NCBI RefSeq assembly: GCF_003837865.1
Contig: NZ_RQIS01000003.1
Location: 124,001-188,000, forward strand
Source of the DNA: Paraburkholderia dinghuensis
GTDB taxonomy: Bacteria > Pseudomonadota > Gammaproteobacteria > Burkholderiales > Burkholderiaceae
Direction: 5' to 3'
Length of the DNA: 64,000 bases
Shown here: in pieces, positions 8,632 through 17,589 of the stretch
Layout: each line of letters begins with the position of its first letter
Position numbering within the stretch: the stretch's first letter is position 1
Notes under the pieces: generated by a model
The model's input: only the letters and a program-made list of their open reading frames with translations
The model's database searches: none
Told to the model about the DNA's origin: nothing
Made by a program: the position numbers and the translations under genes

Positions 8632-9368
8632 AAAACATCGTCATCATCGGCGCCACTTCGGCCATCGCCACGGCCTGCGCGCGTGCATGGCTCGACCCGC
8701 AGGCGCGTTTCGTCCTGGTCGCGCGTCACGCGGAGCGTCTGCAACAGGTCGCGGACGATCTGCGCGCGCGCGGCGCGGCGGACGTGTCGTGCATCCCGCT
8801 CGACATTGACCGGCTCGACGCACACGAGGCCGTGGTGCGGCAGTGCGTAGAGACGCTTGGCACGCTGGATATCGTGCTGGTCGCGCCGGGTACGCTGCCC
8901 GACCAGCAGGCCTGTGAGGCCGACGCCGAACTCGCGGTGCGCGAGTTCACGACCAATGCGACCTCGGTGATTGCGCTGCTGACGCGCGTCGCGAACGTGC
9001 TGGAGGCGCAGCGCGGCGGCACGCTTGCGGTGATCTCGTCGGTGGCGGGGGAGCGCGGACGGCCATCGAATTATTTGTATGGCAGCGCGAAGGCCGCACT
9101 TTCTACGTTCTGCGAAGGATTGCGCGTGCGCCTGAGACGCGCGGGCGCACGGGTCGTCACGATCAAGCCCGGCTTCGTCGCCACGCCGATGACAGCCGGC
9201 TTGCCGTTACCGGGGCCGCTCGTCGCGACGCCCGAACAGGTCGCGCGCGATATTTCGCGGGCCATCGCGCGCGGCCGCGACGTGCTTTATACGCCCTGGT
9301 TCTGGGGGCCGATCATGCTGATCATCCGCTCGATCCCGAAGCGCGTCTTCAACCGGATGTCGCTATGA
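8628..9368 (+). CDS. short-chain dehydrogenase, DprE2-like
   Basis: NAD(P)H-dependent SDR of 246 aa, inferred to reduce the 2-keto intermediate to the arabino product. The Rossmann motif GATSAIA is at residues 8-14. The catalytic tetrad region includes S in VISSVAG and YGSAK (Y151, K155). The sequence ends with a hydrophobic stretch (PWFWGPIMLIIRSIPKRVF) seen in DprE2-type SDRs, suggesting membrane association. The start overlaps the DprE1-like stop (ATGA) and its own stop overlaps the GtrA start. On sequence alone it could be another SDR; operon position drives the assignment. Confidence 0.87.
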   Translation: MKNIVIIGATSAIATACARAWLDPQARFVLVARHAERLQQVADDLRARGAADVSCIPLDIDRLDAHEAVVRQCVETLGTLDIVLVAPGTLPDQQACEADAELAVREFTTNATSVIALLTRVANVLEAQRGGTLAVISSVAGERGRPSNYLYGSAKAALSTFCEGLRVRLRRAGARVVTIKPGFVATPMTAGLPLPGPLVATPEQVARDISRAIARGRDVLYTPWFWGPIMLIIRSIPKRVFNRMSL

Positions 9369-9796
9369 ACGTGATGTCGGCAACTGAACCGCGCGAGCTG
9401 TCCCTGACCCATCTCACGCTGCTCTACGGGGCCTTTGCGCTGCTCTCGATCGTGGCGAACCTCGGTCTGCAGAAACTCGCGCTGCTTGCTTATGAGGGGT
9501 TGTTTGCGGTGCCGCTGTCGGTTGTGATCGGCACCGGCGGCGGGCTCGTGCTGAAGTTCCTGCTCGACAAGCGCTGGATCTTCCGCTACCGCCACCGCGA
9601 TCTTTCGCATGGCGTGCGCAGCCTGCTGCTCTACACGCTGATGGGTGTGGCGACGACCGTCGTGTTCTGGGGCTGCGAATTCGGCGCGTGGGCGCTCTGG
9701 CACTCGGAGCACGCCCGCTTTGCGGGCGGCGCGTTCGGCCTGACGCTGGGCTACATCGTCAAGTACCGGCTCGACCGGCGTTTCGTCTTCGCGTAA
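9365..9796 (+). CDS. GtrA family small membrane protein
   Basis: Four predicted transmembrane segments in 143 aa with the family signature of conserved basic residues between helices (KFLLDKRWIFRY, and KYRLDRRFVF at the C-terminus). GtrA proteins are linked to movement or recruitment of polyprenyl-phosphate sugars across the inner membrane. In mycobacteria a GtrA protein (Rv3789) is encoded next to dprE1 and dprE2, the same grouping as here. It is the last gene of the five-gene run and overlaps the SDR gene by 4 bp. Confidence 0.88.
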   Translation: MNVMSATEPRELSLTHLTLLYGAFALLSIVANLGLQKLALLAYEGLFAVPLSVVIGTGGGLVLKFLLDKRWIFRYRHRDLSHGVRSLLLYTLMGVATTVVFWGCEFGAWALWHSEHARFAGGAFGLTLGYIVKYRLDRRFVFA

Positions 9797-9797
9797 C

Positions 9798-9817
9798 GCT
9801 CGCCCACTTAGGCGAGC
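9798..9817. terminator. hairpin between convergent gtrA-like and cbiX genes
   Basis: GCTCGCC/GGCGAGC around a six-base loop just after the GtrA stop. No T-run follows, so termination function is uncertain. Confidence 0.3.
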
Positions 9818-9874
9818 CGCTATTGCGCGCCGCCGGTTTCAACAGCGTTTCAAGCAGCTTTCCGCTGAGGGCGG

Positions 9875-10252
9875 TCAGTCCTGCGCCGCGCCGAGACAAT
9901 ACTGCACGATTGCATCGAGCACGGCTTCGTCCTCGCCGACCGCGCCCGCGCAGCGCAACTGCACGCCGGGATGCCCGGCCTGGCAGCGCGCGACAATCTC
10001 GGGCAGATCGCGCCGCACGTGCCCGCCCTGGCCGAAGAACACGGGCACGACCGTGATCGACTCACAACCGGCGTCGGCCTGTGCCGCGATGGCAGACGGA
10101 AGATCGGGTGTCATGAGTTCGAGAAAAGCGAGTCCGACCGGACCCGCTTCACCACGCGCTGCGGCGAGCTTCGCGGCGAGTCGCGTGAACGGCTCTTTCC
10201 AGCGCGCGTCGCGCGCGCCGTGGCCGAAGAGGATCATGCCGTGCTTGCCCAT
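9875..10252 (-). CDS. cbiX: short sirohydrochlorin chelatase (CbiX/SirB type)
   Basis: At 125 aa this is a single-domain class II chelatase that inserts Co2+ or Fe2+ into sirohydrochlorin. The N-terminal LFGHGARDARW carries the metal-binding His, and VVPVFFGQGGHVRRDLP carries the second. The short form works as a homodimer. In this genome neighbourhood it could serve siroheme (next to cobA upstream) or cobalt insertion. No other corrin-ring gene is visible in the window, so iron for siroheme is plausible. Confidence 0.88.
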   Translation of the reverse strand: MGKHGMILFGHGARDARWKEPFTRLAAKLAAARGEAGPVGLAFLELMTPDLPSAIAAQADAGCESITVVPVFFGQGGHVRRDLPEIVARCQAGHPGVQLRCAGAVGEDEAVLDAIVQYCLGAAQD

Positions 10253-10345
10253 CGTCGCGAAGTCTCAATGAGTCTCGAAGCAATCTCGAAGCGCGTGCGC
10301 CCCGCGGCGATGCCGGCGGGCGCAGCGGAATTCACAAGGCTGGCG

Positions 10346-11494
10346 TCAGTGCCGCTCGACCCATTTCAGGCCGATCAGCCCGAGCGCGAGATAGATGACG
10401 CCGGGTGTGGCCGCCGTGAGCGGCGCGGGCCACGTGTTCAGTGTACCCATGTGGGAGAACAGCGTATTGATGAGCTGGAAGCTCATCCCGAGCATGATCC
10501 CGCCGAACACCTTCACGCCCACCACGCCCGCGCGCGTATGGAGATACGCGAACGGCAGCGAGAGCACGAGCATCACGAAGACGGCGAACGGGTAGACCAG
10601 CTTGCGCCATAGCGCGACCTCGTAGCGCTGCGTGTCCTGATGGTTCTCGTTCAGGTGCTGGATGTAGCGGAACAGGTTGAACATCGACATGCGATCCGGC
10701 GACACGAGCAGCACCGACAGGATCTGCGGCGTGAGTTCGGAGCGCAGCGAATACTCGGGCAGCGTGGACTGCTCTGCGCGATAAACCGGACTGAGCGCGT
10801 CGGCGGGCTGGTTCTTCGGTGGCGGTACGCTGATGAGTCGCGTGTCGGTGACGTCTTTCAGCAGCCAGTGGCCCGGCGGCTGAAAGCTGCCTGTCTTCGC
10901 GAGCCGCACGTTCGAGAGCCGGAACTGCGAGTCGAATTCGTAAATGCGCACGTTGGCGATCGTCGCGTCGGGCTGCAGCTGGCCGACGTTCACGAAGCGC
11001 GTGACCTGCTCGCCGTCGGCGCGCGCGGTGAGCGTGTCCTTGACCCAGACGCCGGACTTGAAGTCCGAGGACACGGCCGAGCCGAGCGCCTCGAGGCGCA
11101 CGCGTTCCGAGAGCTGGTCCGTGTAAGGCCCAACCACTTCGCCGATCAGATAGGTCAAGAACACGAGCGGAATGCCGATCTTGAGCAGCGAGCCAAGCGC
11201 CTGACGCGTCGCGAGCCCTGAAACGCGGAAGATCGTGTATTCGGAGTTCGCGGCCATCTGCGCGAACACGTAAATCGCGCTGATGAGCGCCGCGACCGGG
11301 ATGATCTCGTAGAAGCGCGACGGCGCTTGCAGCGCAACGCGCAACACGGCATAGCTGAACTTGTAGTTGCCATGGCCGACCGAGTTCAGCTCGTTGATCA
11401 GGTCGAAGAAGAAGAACAGACCCGAGAACGCGAACAGGATGAAGACGAACGCGAGGTAGACCTGCTTCGCGAAATACTTCTCATAGATGCGCAT
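10346..11494 (-). CDS. lptG: LPS export ABC transporter permease LptG
   Basis: Inner-membrane half of the LptB2FG transporter that extracts LPS for export. The 382 aa protein has the expected layout: an N-terminal amphipathic segment (MRIYEKYFAKQVYLAF), three membrane helices, a large periplasmic beta-jellyroll of about residues 125-290, then three helices. It ends in LIGLKWVERH. Only 3 bp separate it from the lptF stop, so the two are one operon read from lptF. Confidence 0.95.
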   Translation of the reverse strand: MRIYEKYFAKQVYLAFVFILFAFSGLFFFFDLINELNSVGHGNYKFSYAVLRVALQAPSRFYEIIPVAALISAIYVFAQMAANSEYTIFRVSGLATRQALGSLLKIGIPLVFLTYLIGEVVGPYTDQLSERVRLEALGSAVSSDFKSGVWVKDTLTARADGEQVTRFVNVGQLQPDATIANVRIYEFDSQFRLSNVRLAKTGSFQPPGHWLLKDVTDTRLISVPPPKNQPADALSPVYRAEQSTLPEYSLRSELTPQILSVLLVSPDRMSMFNLFRYIQHLNENHQDTQRYEVALWRKLVYPFAVFVMLVLSLPFAYLHTRAGVVGVKVFGGIMLGMSFQLINTLFSHMGTLNTWPAPLTAATPGVIYLALGLIGLKWVERH

Positions 11495-11497
11495 CGG

Positions 11498-12598
11498 TCA
11501 GCTCCCTTGCGTTGCACGCGAGAACATCGCGCGAGTAAAGAGCGGCCGGTTGCGCACGCGCAGCCAGAACAGGAACGCGACGAGCGCCAGCACCACGATA
11601 TGCAGCGCCACGAGCCCGACGCCGAACGGCAGCTTGCCCTGCTCGATCTGCGACTGCACGACGTTGAGCAGGTTCGAATAGGTGAGGTAGATCAGCACGG
11701 CCATGACGAGGTTGATCGTGCGGCCGCGGCGCGGGTTCTGGTAGGCGAGCGGAATGGCAAGCAGCATCAGGTTGATCGCGATGAGCGGCAGACCGCAGCG
11801 CCAGGCGAATTCCGCGAGGTTTTCGGCGGTCGGCTGGCGCAGCAGGCCGGGCGTGGACGTGCTGCTCGCCGTGGGCGTCGCGACGACAGGCTGGCTCTGG
11901 ATCTTCACGCCGTAGCGCTGGAACTCCGAAATGCGAAAGTCCGGGTGGCCCGGTTCGCCGTCGTAGCGGCGGCCGTTTTCGAGCACGACGAAGCGATCGC
12001 CGTTTTTCTGGGTCTCGGTGTGACCGGTGCGCGAGACGATCACGCTGACCTTGCCGTTCTCCGTGGTCGTGACGAACACGTTTTCGACGCGCGCCTGGTC
12101 GGAGCTCATGCTCTCGATGAAAAACACGCGGTGCGTGGCGGGCGATTCGCGGAACTGGCCGGGAGCGAGCAGCGACACTTCGTCACGCTGCTGGAAACGT
12201 GCGCGGATCAGCTTGCTCTGGGCGTTCGACCAAGGCCAGCCGACGAAGGCGAAGAACAGGATCAGGATCAGGATCGGCGTGGCAAACGTGGCGACCGGCT
12301 TGATGAGCCGCGTGAGGCTCACCCCGGAGGCGAACCACACGACCATTTCCGAATCCTTGTACCAGCGCGTGAGCACGAACAGGATCGACACGAACATCGT
12401 GACGATCAGCATCACGGCCATGTAGCCGATTACGGTCAGGCCGATGAGGACGAGCACGTCGCGCGGGTCGACCTGACCTTGCGCAGCAAAGCCGACGATG
12501 CGGATCATCATCGTCGTCAGCATGATCGTGAGCAGAACCATGAACACGGCGCCGGCCGTGTACGCGAGTTCGCGCTGCAGGGAACGTTCGAAGATCAT
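11498..12598 (-). CDS. lptF: LPS export ABC transporter permease LptF
   Basis: Partner of LptG, 366 aa. It begins MIFERSLQRELAYTAGAVF, typical of LptF, with six membrane segments around a periplasmic jellyroll domain. The gene is divergent from pepA with 140 bp between the starts, an arrangement standard in Gammaproteobacteria and Betaproteobacteria. The shared region therefore holds both promoters; a GATAAT around 12686 suits the pepA direction. Confidence 0.95.
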   Translation of the reverse strand: MIFERSLQRELAYTAGAVFMVLLTIMLTTMMIRIVGFAAQGQVDPRDVLVLIGLTVIGYMAVMLIVTMFVSILFVLTRWYKDSEMVVWFASGVSLTRLIKPVATFATPILILILFFAFVGWPWSNAQSKLIRARFQQRDEVSLLAPGQFRESPATHRVFFIESMSSDQARVENVFVTTTENGKVSVIVSRTGHTETQKNGDRFVVLENGRRYDGEPGHPDFRISEFQRYGVKIQSQPVVATPTASSTSTPGLLRQPTAENLAEFAWRCGLPLIAINLMLLAIPLAYQNPRRGRTINLVMAVLIYLTYSNLLNVVQSQIEQGKLPFGVGLVALHIVVLALVAFLFWLRVRNRPLFTRAMFSRATQGS

Positions 12599-12738
12599 TC
12601 TTGATGGACAGGGAGGCCCGTGCCAGACGCCGCTCAGCTCAACTCAGCTCGCGCATCCGGCCTGGAGCCGCCGCGGGAAAAATAGCGGATAATTGCGGCT
12701 TTCATCCTAAGCCCTGATTTTATCCGAGGACAAGCGCG

Positions 12739-14250
12739 ATGGACTTTAGCATAAAAGCCTGTGACTGGAGCAAAGGCGGACAGGGCACCTTCCTGACCGG
12801 CAAGTCGGATTGTGTCGTGATCGGCGTGTTCGAGGCGCAGACCCTCTCGGGTCCGGCGTTCGTGATCGACGACGCGATCGGCGGCACGATCTCGCGCGTG
12901 GTCAAAGCCGGCGATATGAGCGGCAAGGCCGGCTCCACGCTGTTCCTGCCCGAGGTGGCGGGGATCGGCGCTTCACGGGTGTTGCTGGTCGGTCTCGGCA
13001 AGCAGGACGAATTCGGCCAGAAGGCCTACGGCGAAGCCGTCAAGGCGGCCTGGCGCGCTATCCTCGGCACGAAAATCGCGCAGGTCACGTTCACGCTCAC
13101 CCAGTTGCCGATCAAGGATCGCGCGGGCGACTGGGCTGTGCGCACCGCCATCCTCGCGCTGCGCGGCGAGACCTATCGCTTCACGCAGATGAAGAGCAAG
13201 CCCGACACGACCGCGCGCGCGCTCAAACGCATCGTCTTCTCGTGCGACGCCGCCGACGAAAAAGCCGCGAAGGTTGCAGCGAAGCAGGGCGCGGCGATCG
13301 CCAACGGCATGGATCTCACGCGCGACCTCGGCAACCTGCCGGGCAACGTCTGCACGCCCACGTATCTCGCGGCCACCGCAAAGAAGATCGCGCGCGACTG
13401 GAAGCTGAAGGTCGAGGTGCTCGGACAGCGCCAGATCGAGGCGCTCAAGATGGGCTCGTTCCTTTCGGTGACGAAGGGCTCGGTCGAGCCGCCGCAGTTC
13501 ATCGTGCTGCACTATCAGGGCGCGAGCGCGAAGGCCGCGCCGATCGTGCTGGTCGGCAAGGGCATCACGTTCGACACGGGCGGCATTTCGCTCAAGCCCG
13601 GCGAGGGCATGGACGAAATGAAGTACGACATGTGCGGTGCGGGCTCGGTGCTCGGCACGATTCGCGCGGTTGCCGAAATGGGCCTGAAGGTTAACGTGAT
13701 CGGCATCATCCCGACCTGCGAGAACATGCCCGCGGGCAACGCGACCAAGCCCGGCGACATCGTCACGACGATGTCGGGCCTGACCGTCGAGGTGCTCAAC
13801 ACCGACGCCGAGGGCCGCCTGATCCTGTGCGATGCGCTTACCTACGCCGAGCGTTTCAAGCCGGCCGCCGTGGTCGACATCGCGACGCTCACGGGCGCGT
13901 GCATCATCGCACTCGGCCATCACAACAGCGGTCTGTTCTCGAAGGACGACTCGCTTGCGGGCGAGCTGCTCGACGCTTCGCGCGAAGCGGACGACCCGGC
14001 CTGGCGCCTGCCGCTCGACGATGAGTATCAGGACCAGCTGAAGTCGAATTTCGCGGACCTCGCGAACATCGGCGGCCGTCCGGCGGGCAGTGTGACCGCC
14101 GCGTGTTTCCTCTCGCGCTTCACGGAAAATTACCCGTGGGCGCACCTTGACATCGCGGGCACCGCCTGGAAGAGCGGGGCTGCGAAGGGGGCGACCGGTC
14201 GTCCGGTGCCGCTCTTGTCGCAGTTCCTGATCGATCGCGCGGCGCAATGA
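12739..14250 (+). CDS. pepA: leucyl aminopeptidase (M17)
   Basis: Cytosolic di-metal aminopeptidase removing N-terminal residues, hexameric in known members. It is 503 aa, the normal size. Metal-site and catalytic blocks are visible: [16 protein letters not shown] (Lys and Asp ligands), MKYDMCGAG and the M17 signature NTDAEGRL. The family can also bind DNA as a regulator (XerAB accessory in E. coli), which the sequence does not settle. The holC start follows 28 bp downstream. Confidence 0.97.
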   Translation: MDFSIKACDWSKGGQGTFLTGKSDCVVIGVFEAQTLSGPAFVIDDAIGGTISRVVKAGDMSGKAGSTLFLPEVAGIGASRVLLVGLGKQDEFGQKAYGEAVKAAWRAILGTKIAQVTFTLTQLPIKDRAGDWAVRTAILALRGETYRFTQMKSKPDTTARALKRIVFSCDAADEKAAKVAAKQGAAIANGMDLTRDLGNLPGNVCTPTYLAATAKKIARDWKLKVEVLGQRQIEALKMGSFLSVTKGSVEPPQFIVLHYQGASAKAAPIVLVGKGITFDTGGISLKPGEGMDEMKYDMCGAGSVLGTIRAVAEMGLKVNVIGIIPTCENMPAGNATKPGDIVTTMSGLTVEVLNTDAEGRLILCDALTYAERFKPAAVVDIATLTGACIIALGHHNSGLFSKDDSLAGELLDASREADDPAWRLPLDDEYQDQLKSNFADLANIGGRPAGSVTAACFLSRFTENYPWAHLDIAGTAWKSGAAKGATGRPVPLLSQFLIDRAAQ

Positions 14251-14278
14251 AGTACGGTGCCAGGCGGGTGGCCGGCAG

Positions 14279-14695
14279 ATGACGCGCATTGACTTTCACA
14301 CGAACGTCGGCGACTCGCTGACGTACGCGTGCCGGCTTGTGCGCAAGGCGTATCTGGCGGGCGAGCAGGTGGTCGTGCTGGCGGAGCCGGCGCGCTTGCG
14401 CGCCTTCGACGAGATGCTCTGGACCTTCTCGCCGCTCGACTTCGTGCCGCATTGCATGGCCGAAAGCGCGCTCGCGAATGAGACGCCCATCGTGCTGGCG
14501 GCGGATCTCGAGCGTGCGCCGCATCATCGAGTGCTGCTCAATCTCGGCGCGGCGGTGCCGCCGCAGTTCGCGCGCTTCGAGCGCCTGCTCGAAGTGATCG
14601 GCGATACGCCGGACGAACTGGCGGCAGGCCGCGACCGCTATCGTTTCTACCGCGACCGCGGCTATGCGCTGAACAACTACAAGCAGGGTGGCTGA
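14279..14695 (+). CDS. holC: DNA polymerase III subunit chi
   Basis: Clamp-loader accessory protein linking the replisome to SSB through HolD. It is 138 aa and contains the conserved opening TRIDFHTNVGDSLTYACRLVRKAY, the AEPARLRAFDEMLWTFSP block and the terminal YRDRGYALNNYKQGG. Its position after pepA is the common betaproteobacterial order. Confidence 0.94.
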   Translation: MTRIDFHTNVGDSLTYACRLVRKAYLAGEQVVVLAEPARLRAFDEMLWTFSPLDFVPHCMAESALANETPIVLAADLERAPHHRVLLNLGAAVPPQFARFERLLEVIGDTPDELAAGRDRYRFYRDRGYALNNYKQGG

Positions 14696-14763
14696 AGCCT
14701 TGCGTGCGTGGCGCGTGTGGCGTGTGTCGGTTACGCGCGCTCTGCTGAGTGAAGGAGGTTTTC

Positions 14764-15165
14764 GTGCCGGACGAACATGAGGTAAATGACGCTTCGATTC
14801 CGCTCCTGACGGATATTCTCGTCCCGGGCAATGTGCTGCGCGCTCGGGGCGGCGTCGCGCCGGCCGCCGTGCCCGCCGGGGTCGAAGGCTTGTTCGCCGG
14901 CGATGTCGATGCGCTCGCCGAGCGGCTGCGCGGACGGTGCCTCGGCTGGTTGACCGGCGATGGCCGGGGGGTAATCGAGTCCCGTTGCAGCGCCGCATTG
15001 CAGGAGCATTCGCGCTGGCTCGTAGGGCAGGTGTCGCGCGAGATCGGTCTTGCGCTGGAAAGTGAGCTGAAGGGCTGGGTGAAGGCTGCCGTGCGCGAGG
15101 AATTGGCGGCGCGTGCCACCCATGGACCAGGTTCCGGCCCGGGCTCGTCGGCGGGCGGCGCCTGA
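14764..15165 (+). CDS. DUF2486-like hypothetical protein
   Basis: Predicted cytosolic protein of 133 aa with the opening ASIPLLTDILVPGNV, which I associate with the Burkholderia DUF2486 family found after holC. The middle (about residues 60-120) is alpha-helical and the tail is Gly/Ser-rich. GTG at 14764 is preferred because AAGGAGG at 14752-14758 lies 5 bp upstream; an in-frame GTG at 14749 would precede that site. Function unknown. Confidence 0.75.
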   Translation: MPDEHEVNDASIPLLTDILVPGNVLRARGGVAPAAVPAGVEGLFAGDVDALAERLRGRCLGWLTGDGRGVIESRCSAALQEHSRWLVGQVSREIGLALESELKGWVKAAVREELAARATHGPGSGPGSSAGGA

Positions 15166-15214
15166 GCCGGCCGCAAGCGGTCGATGCGGCGCAACGTGCC
15201 GCCGCGCTTATCGC

Positions 15215-15571
15215 TTATTTGAGCGTGAGTATCCAGCCCGCAAGCGCGGCCGCCTGACCTGGGCTTAGCTGTGTGTTCGCTGGCATCGGCACGTTACCCC
15301 ATGTGCCGCTGCTGCCGTCCTGGATCTTGTGGGCGAGATACGCTTGCGCGTCGGGCTTCGACGCGTATTTCGACGCCACATCGCGCAACGACGGCCCCAT
15401 CAACGCGCGGGTCACCGAATGACAGCTCATGCAATTCTTCTGCTGCGCGAGCGTGAGGCCTGACTGGCCCGCCGTGGGATTCTGCGCACCAGCAGTCCCT
15501 GCTGCGAAAGCCAGCGGGAGCGCGGCGGCGAGCGTCGCCGTTGTCTTTTTCGCTTGCGACTTCAGGTTCAT
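15215..15571 (-). CDS. class I cytochrome c (c551/c552-like)
   Basis: Small periplasmic monoheme electron carrier, 118 aa. A Sec signal peptide ends near AGA-Q30. The heme motif is CMSCH (C47, C50, H51), and the distal ligand is M96 in NVPMPAN, as in c551-type proteins. Transcribed in the same direction as ilvD but with its own -10-like TATAAT upstream. Partner oxidase or reductase is not in the window. Confidence 0.92.
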   Translation of the reverse strand: MNLKSQAKKTTATLAAALPLAFAAGTAGAQNPTAGQSGLTLAQQKNCMSCHSVTRALMGPSLRDVASKYASKPDAQAYLAHKIQDGSSGTWGNVPMPANTQLSPGQAAALAGWILTLK

Positions 15572-15612
15572 GCTGGTCTCCGCCGACTGAGCGCCGACTA
15601 TGGTGTGGTCGC

Positions 15613-15618
15613 ATTATA
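15613..15618 (-). promoter_or_regulatory. -10 hexamer for the cytochrome c gene
   Basis: A perfect TATAAT on the minus strand, 42 bp upstream of the cytochrome start. The region 17 bp further up (within the ilvD terminator hairpin) gives no convincing -35, so this is a partial promoter match. Confidence 0.35.
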
Positions 15619-15624
15619 GAAGCA

Positions 15625-15653
15625 AAGGGCGCACGACTTTTGCGTGCGCCCTT
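15625..15653 (-). terminator. intrinsic terminator after ilvD (short type)
   Basis: Inverted repeat AAGGGCGCACG/CGTGCGCCCTT with a seven-base loop, 57 bp beyond the ilvD stop, followed on the minus strand by a T-rich TTTGCTTC. Confidence 0.6.
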
Positions 15654-15709
15654 GCTCGTTGACGGTCGTATGGTGTGCGGCCGCATCCGCACGGCGATTG
15701 CCGGGATGC

Positions 15710-17383
15710 CTAGCCCGTCACCGCGCCCTCGTTTGCCGGGCGCGCGAGCGCCGCGTACTTCGCAAGCACCCCGCGCGTGTAGCGCGGAGCGGGCTGTTTC
15801 CACGCGGCACGGCGGCGCGCGAGTTCCGCGTCGTCGATGTTCAGTTGCAGCAGCAGCTTGTGCGCGTCGATGGTGATCGAATCGCCTTCCTGCACGAGCG
15901 CGATCGTGCCGCCCTCGAACGCTTCCGGCGCGACGTGGCCGACCACCATGCCCCATGTACCGCCCGAGAAGCGGCCATCGGTGACGAGGCCCACGGATTC
16001 GCCGAGACCCTTGCCGATGATCGCCGAAGTCGGCGCGAGCATCTCGGGCATGCCCGGGCCGCCCTTCGGACCGAGGTAGCGCAGCACGACGACGTCGCCG
16101 GCCTTGATCCTGTCCGCGAGAATCGCTTCCATCGCGCTCTGCTCGTCGTCGAACACGCGCGCCGGGCCTGTGATGACCGGGTTCTTCAGGCCCGTGATCT
16201 TGGCGACGGCGCCTTCGGTCGCGAGGTTGCCCTTGAGGATCGCGAGGTGGCCTTCCCTGTACAGCGCTTTGTCCACCGGGAAGATGACCTTTTGATCGGC
16301 GCGCGGTACCGACGGCACGTCCTTCAGTTCCTCTGCGATGGTCCTGCCCGTGATGGTCATGCAGTCGCCGTGCAACAGGCCCGCATCGAGCAGGAGCCTG
16401 AGCACTTGTGGAATTCCGCCGGCCTTGTGCAGATCGGTTGCGACGTACTGGCCCGAGGGCTTCAGGTCGCAGAGCACCGGTACTTTCTTGCGCATGCGCT
16501 CGAAGTCGTCGATGGTCCAGTCGATTTGCGCGGCGTGCGCGATCGCAAGATAGTGCAGCACCGCGTTGGTCGAGCCGCCGGTCGCCATGATGAGCGCCAC
16601 GGCGTTCTCGATCGACTTCTTCGTGATGATGTCGCGCGGCTTGAGGTCCTTCCTGACGGCTTCGACCAGCACGCGCGCCGACGCGGCCGCCGAGTCCACC
16701 TTTTCCTCGTCGGGGTTGGCCATCGTCGACGAGTACAGCAATGACATACCCAGCGCTTCGAACGACGAGCTCATCGTGTTCGCGGTGTACATGCCACCGC
16801 ACGAACCCGTGGACGGGCACGCGTTCTTCTCGATCCCTTCAAAATCCGCTTCGGACATGCGGCCGGCAGTGAATTCGCCGACGGCCTCGAACGCGGACAC
16901 GATCGTCAGGTCCCGGCCCTTCCAGTTGCCCGGACGGATGGTGCCGCCGTACACGTAGATGCCCGGCACGTTCATGCGCGCGAGCGCGATCATGCCGCCC
17001 GGCATGTTCTTGTCGCAGCCGCCGATCACGACCACGCCGTCCATCCACTGACCTTGCACGCAGGTCTCGATACAGTCGGCGATCACTTCGCGCGACACGA
17101 GCGAGTACTTCATGCCTTCGGTGCCCATCGACATGCCGTCCGAAATCGTCGGCGTGCCGAAGGTTTGCGGGTTCGCGTCGGCGCCCTTGATCGCCGCGAC
17201 GGCGGCGTCAGCGAGACGCTGCAGGCCCGCGTTGCAGGGCGTGATCGTGGAGTGGCCGTTGGCGATGCCGATCATCGGCTTGTCGAAGTCGGCCTTTTCG
17301 TAGCCGAGTGCGTAAAACATCGAACGGTTCGGCGAGCGGGCGACGCCTTGCGTGATGTTCTTCGAGCGACGGTTATACGACAT
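15710..17383 (-). CDS. ilvD: dihydroxy-acid dehydratase, short (557 aa) type
   Basis: Dehydrates 2,3-dihydroxy-isovalerate and -methylvalerate in valine/isoleucine synthesis. Fe-S ligands are visible in [16 protein letters not shown] and [15 protein letters not shown]. Length and the [13 protein letters not shown] opening place it in the short IlvD group (usually [2Fe-2S]), distinct from the 620 aa homologue at 45.3-47.2 kb. The ATG at 17383 has GGAG seven bases upstream; the frame runs further upstream but overlaps the divergent regulator. Divergent from a LysR gene with an 11-bp inverted repeat between them. Confidence 0.95.
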   Translation of the reverse strand: MSYNRRSKNITQGVARSPNRSMFYALGYEKADFDKPMIGIANGHSTITPCNAGLQRLADAAVAAIKGADANPQTFGTPTISDGMSMGTEGMKYSLVSREVIADCIETCVQGQWMDGVVVIGGCDKNMPGGMIALARMNVPGIYVYGGTIRPGNWKGRDLTIVSAFEAVGEFTAGRMSEADFEGIEKNACPSTGSCGGMYTANTMSSSFEALGMSLLYSSTMANPDEEKVDSAAASARVLVEAVRKDLKPRDIITKKSIENAVALIMATGGSTNAVLHYLAIAHAAQIDWTIDDFERMRKKVPVLCDLKPSGQYVATDLHKAGGIPQVLRLLLDAGLLHGDCMTITGRTIAEELKDVPSVPRADQKVIFPVDKALYREGHLAILKGNLATEGAVAKITGLKNPVITGPARVFDDEQSAMEAILADRIKAGDVVVLRYLGPKGGPGMPEMLAPTSAIIGKGLGESVGLVTDGRFSGGTWGMVVGHVAPEAFEGGTIALVQEGDSITIDAHKLLLQLNIDDAELARRRAAWKQPAPRYTRGVLAKYAALARPANEGAVTG

Positions 17384-17472
17384 GGGGAAGCTCCAGTGGG
17401 ATGTGTCCCGGATGCCGGGCCAGGGCGCTTTCTTGTGTTTGTTGCTTGTGTCCTTTTTGGCGCGCGCCGGCA

Positions 17473-17502
17473 TGCTCGCGAAAGCATGCGATTTCGCGAG
17501 CA
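17473..17502. promoter_or_regulatory. candidate operator, 11-bp perfect inverted repeat
   Basis: TGCTCGCGAAA (17473-17483) and TTTCGCGAGCA (17492-17502) around an 8-bp centre that itself contains GCATGC. It lies in the ilvD/LysR intergenic region, with an AT-rich TATATTATT right of it. Symmetry and place suit a site for the divergent LysR regulator. Confidence 0.55.
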
Positions 17503-17589
17503 CAATGTCCAGTATATTATTCCCGTCTCTCAAGGTCGCGAAACATATCACTGCGCATATCACCGCGCGTATTCCCGCACACTGCACCC

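Noticed and set aside
11327..12604. 425-codon plus-strand frame opposite lptF
   Set aside because: Composition (E/R/H/D-rich, no hydrophobic core) is that of a complementary shadow; LptF and LptG on the minus strand are certain.
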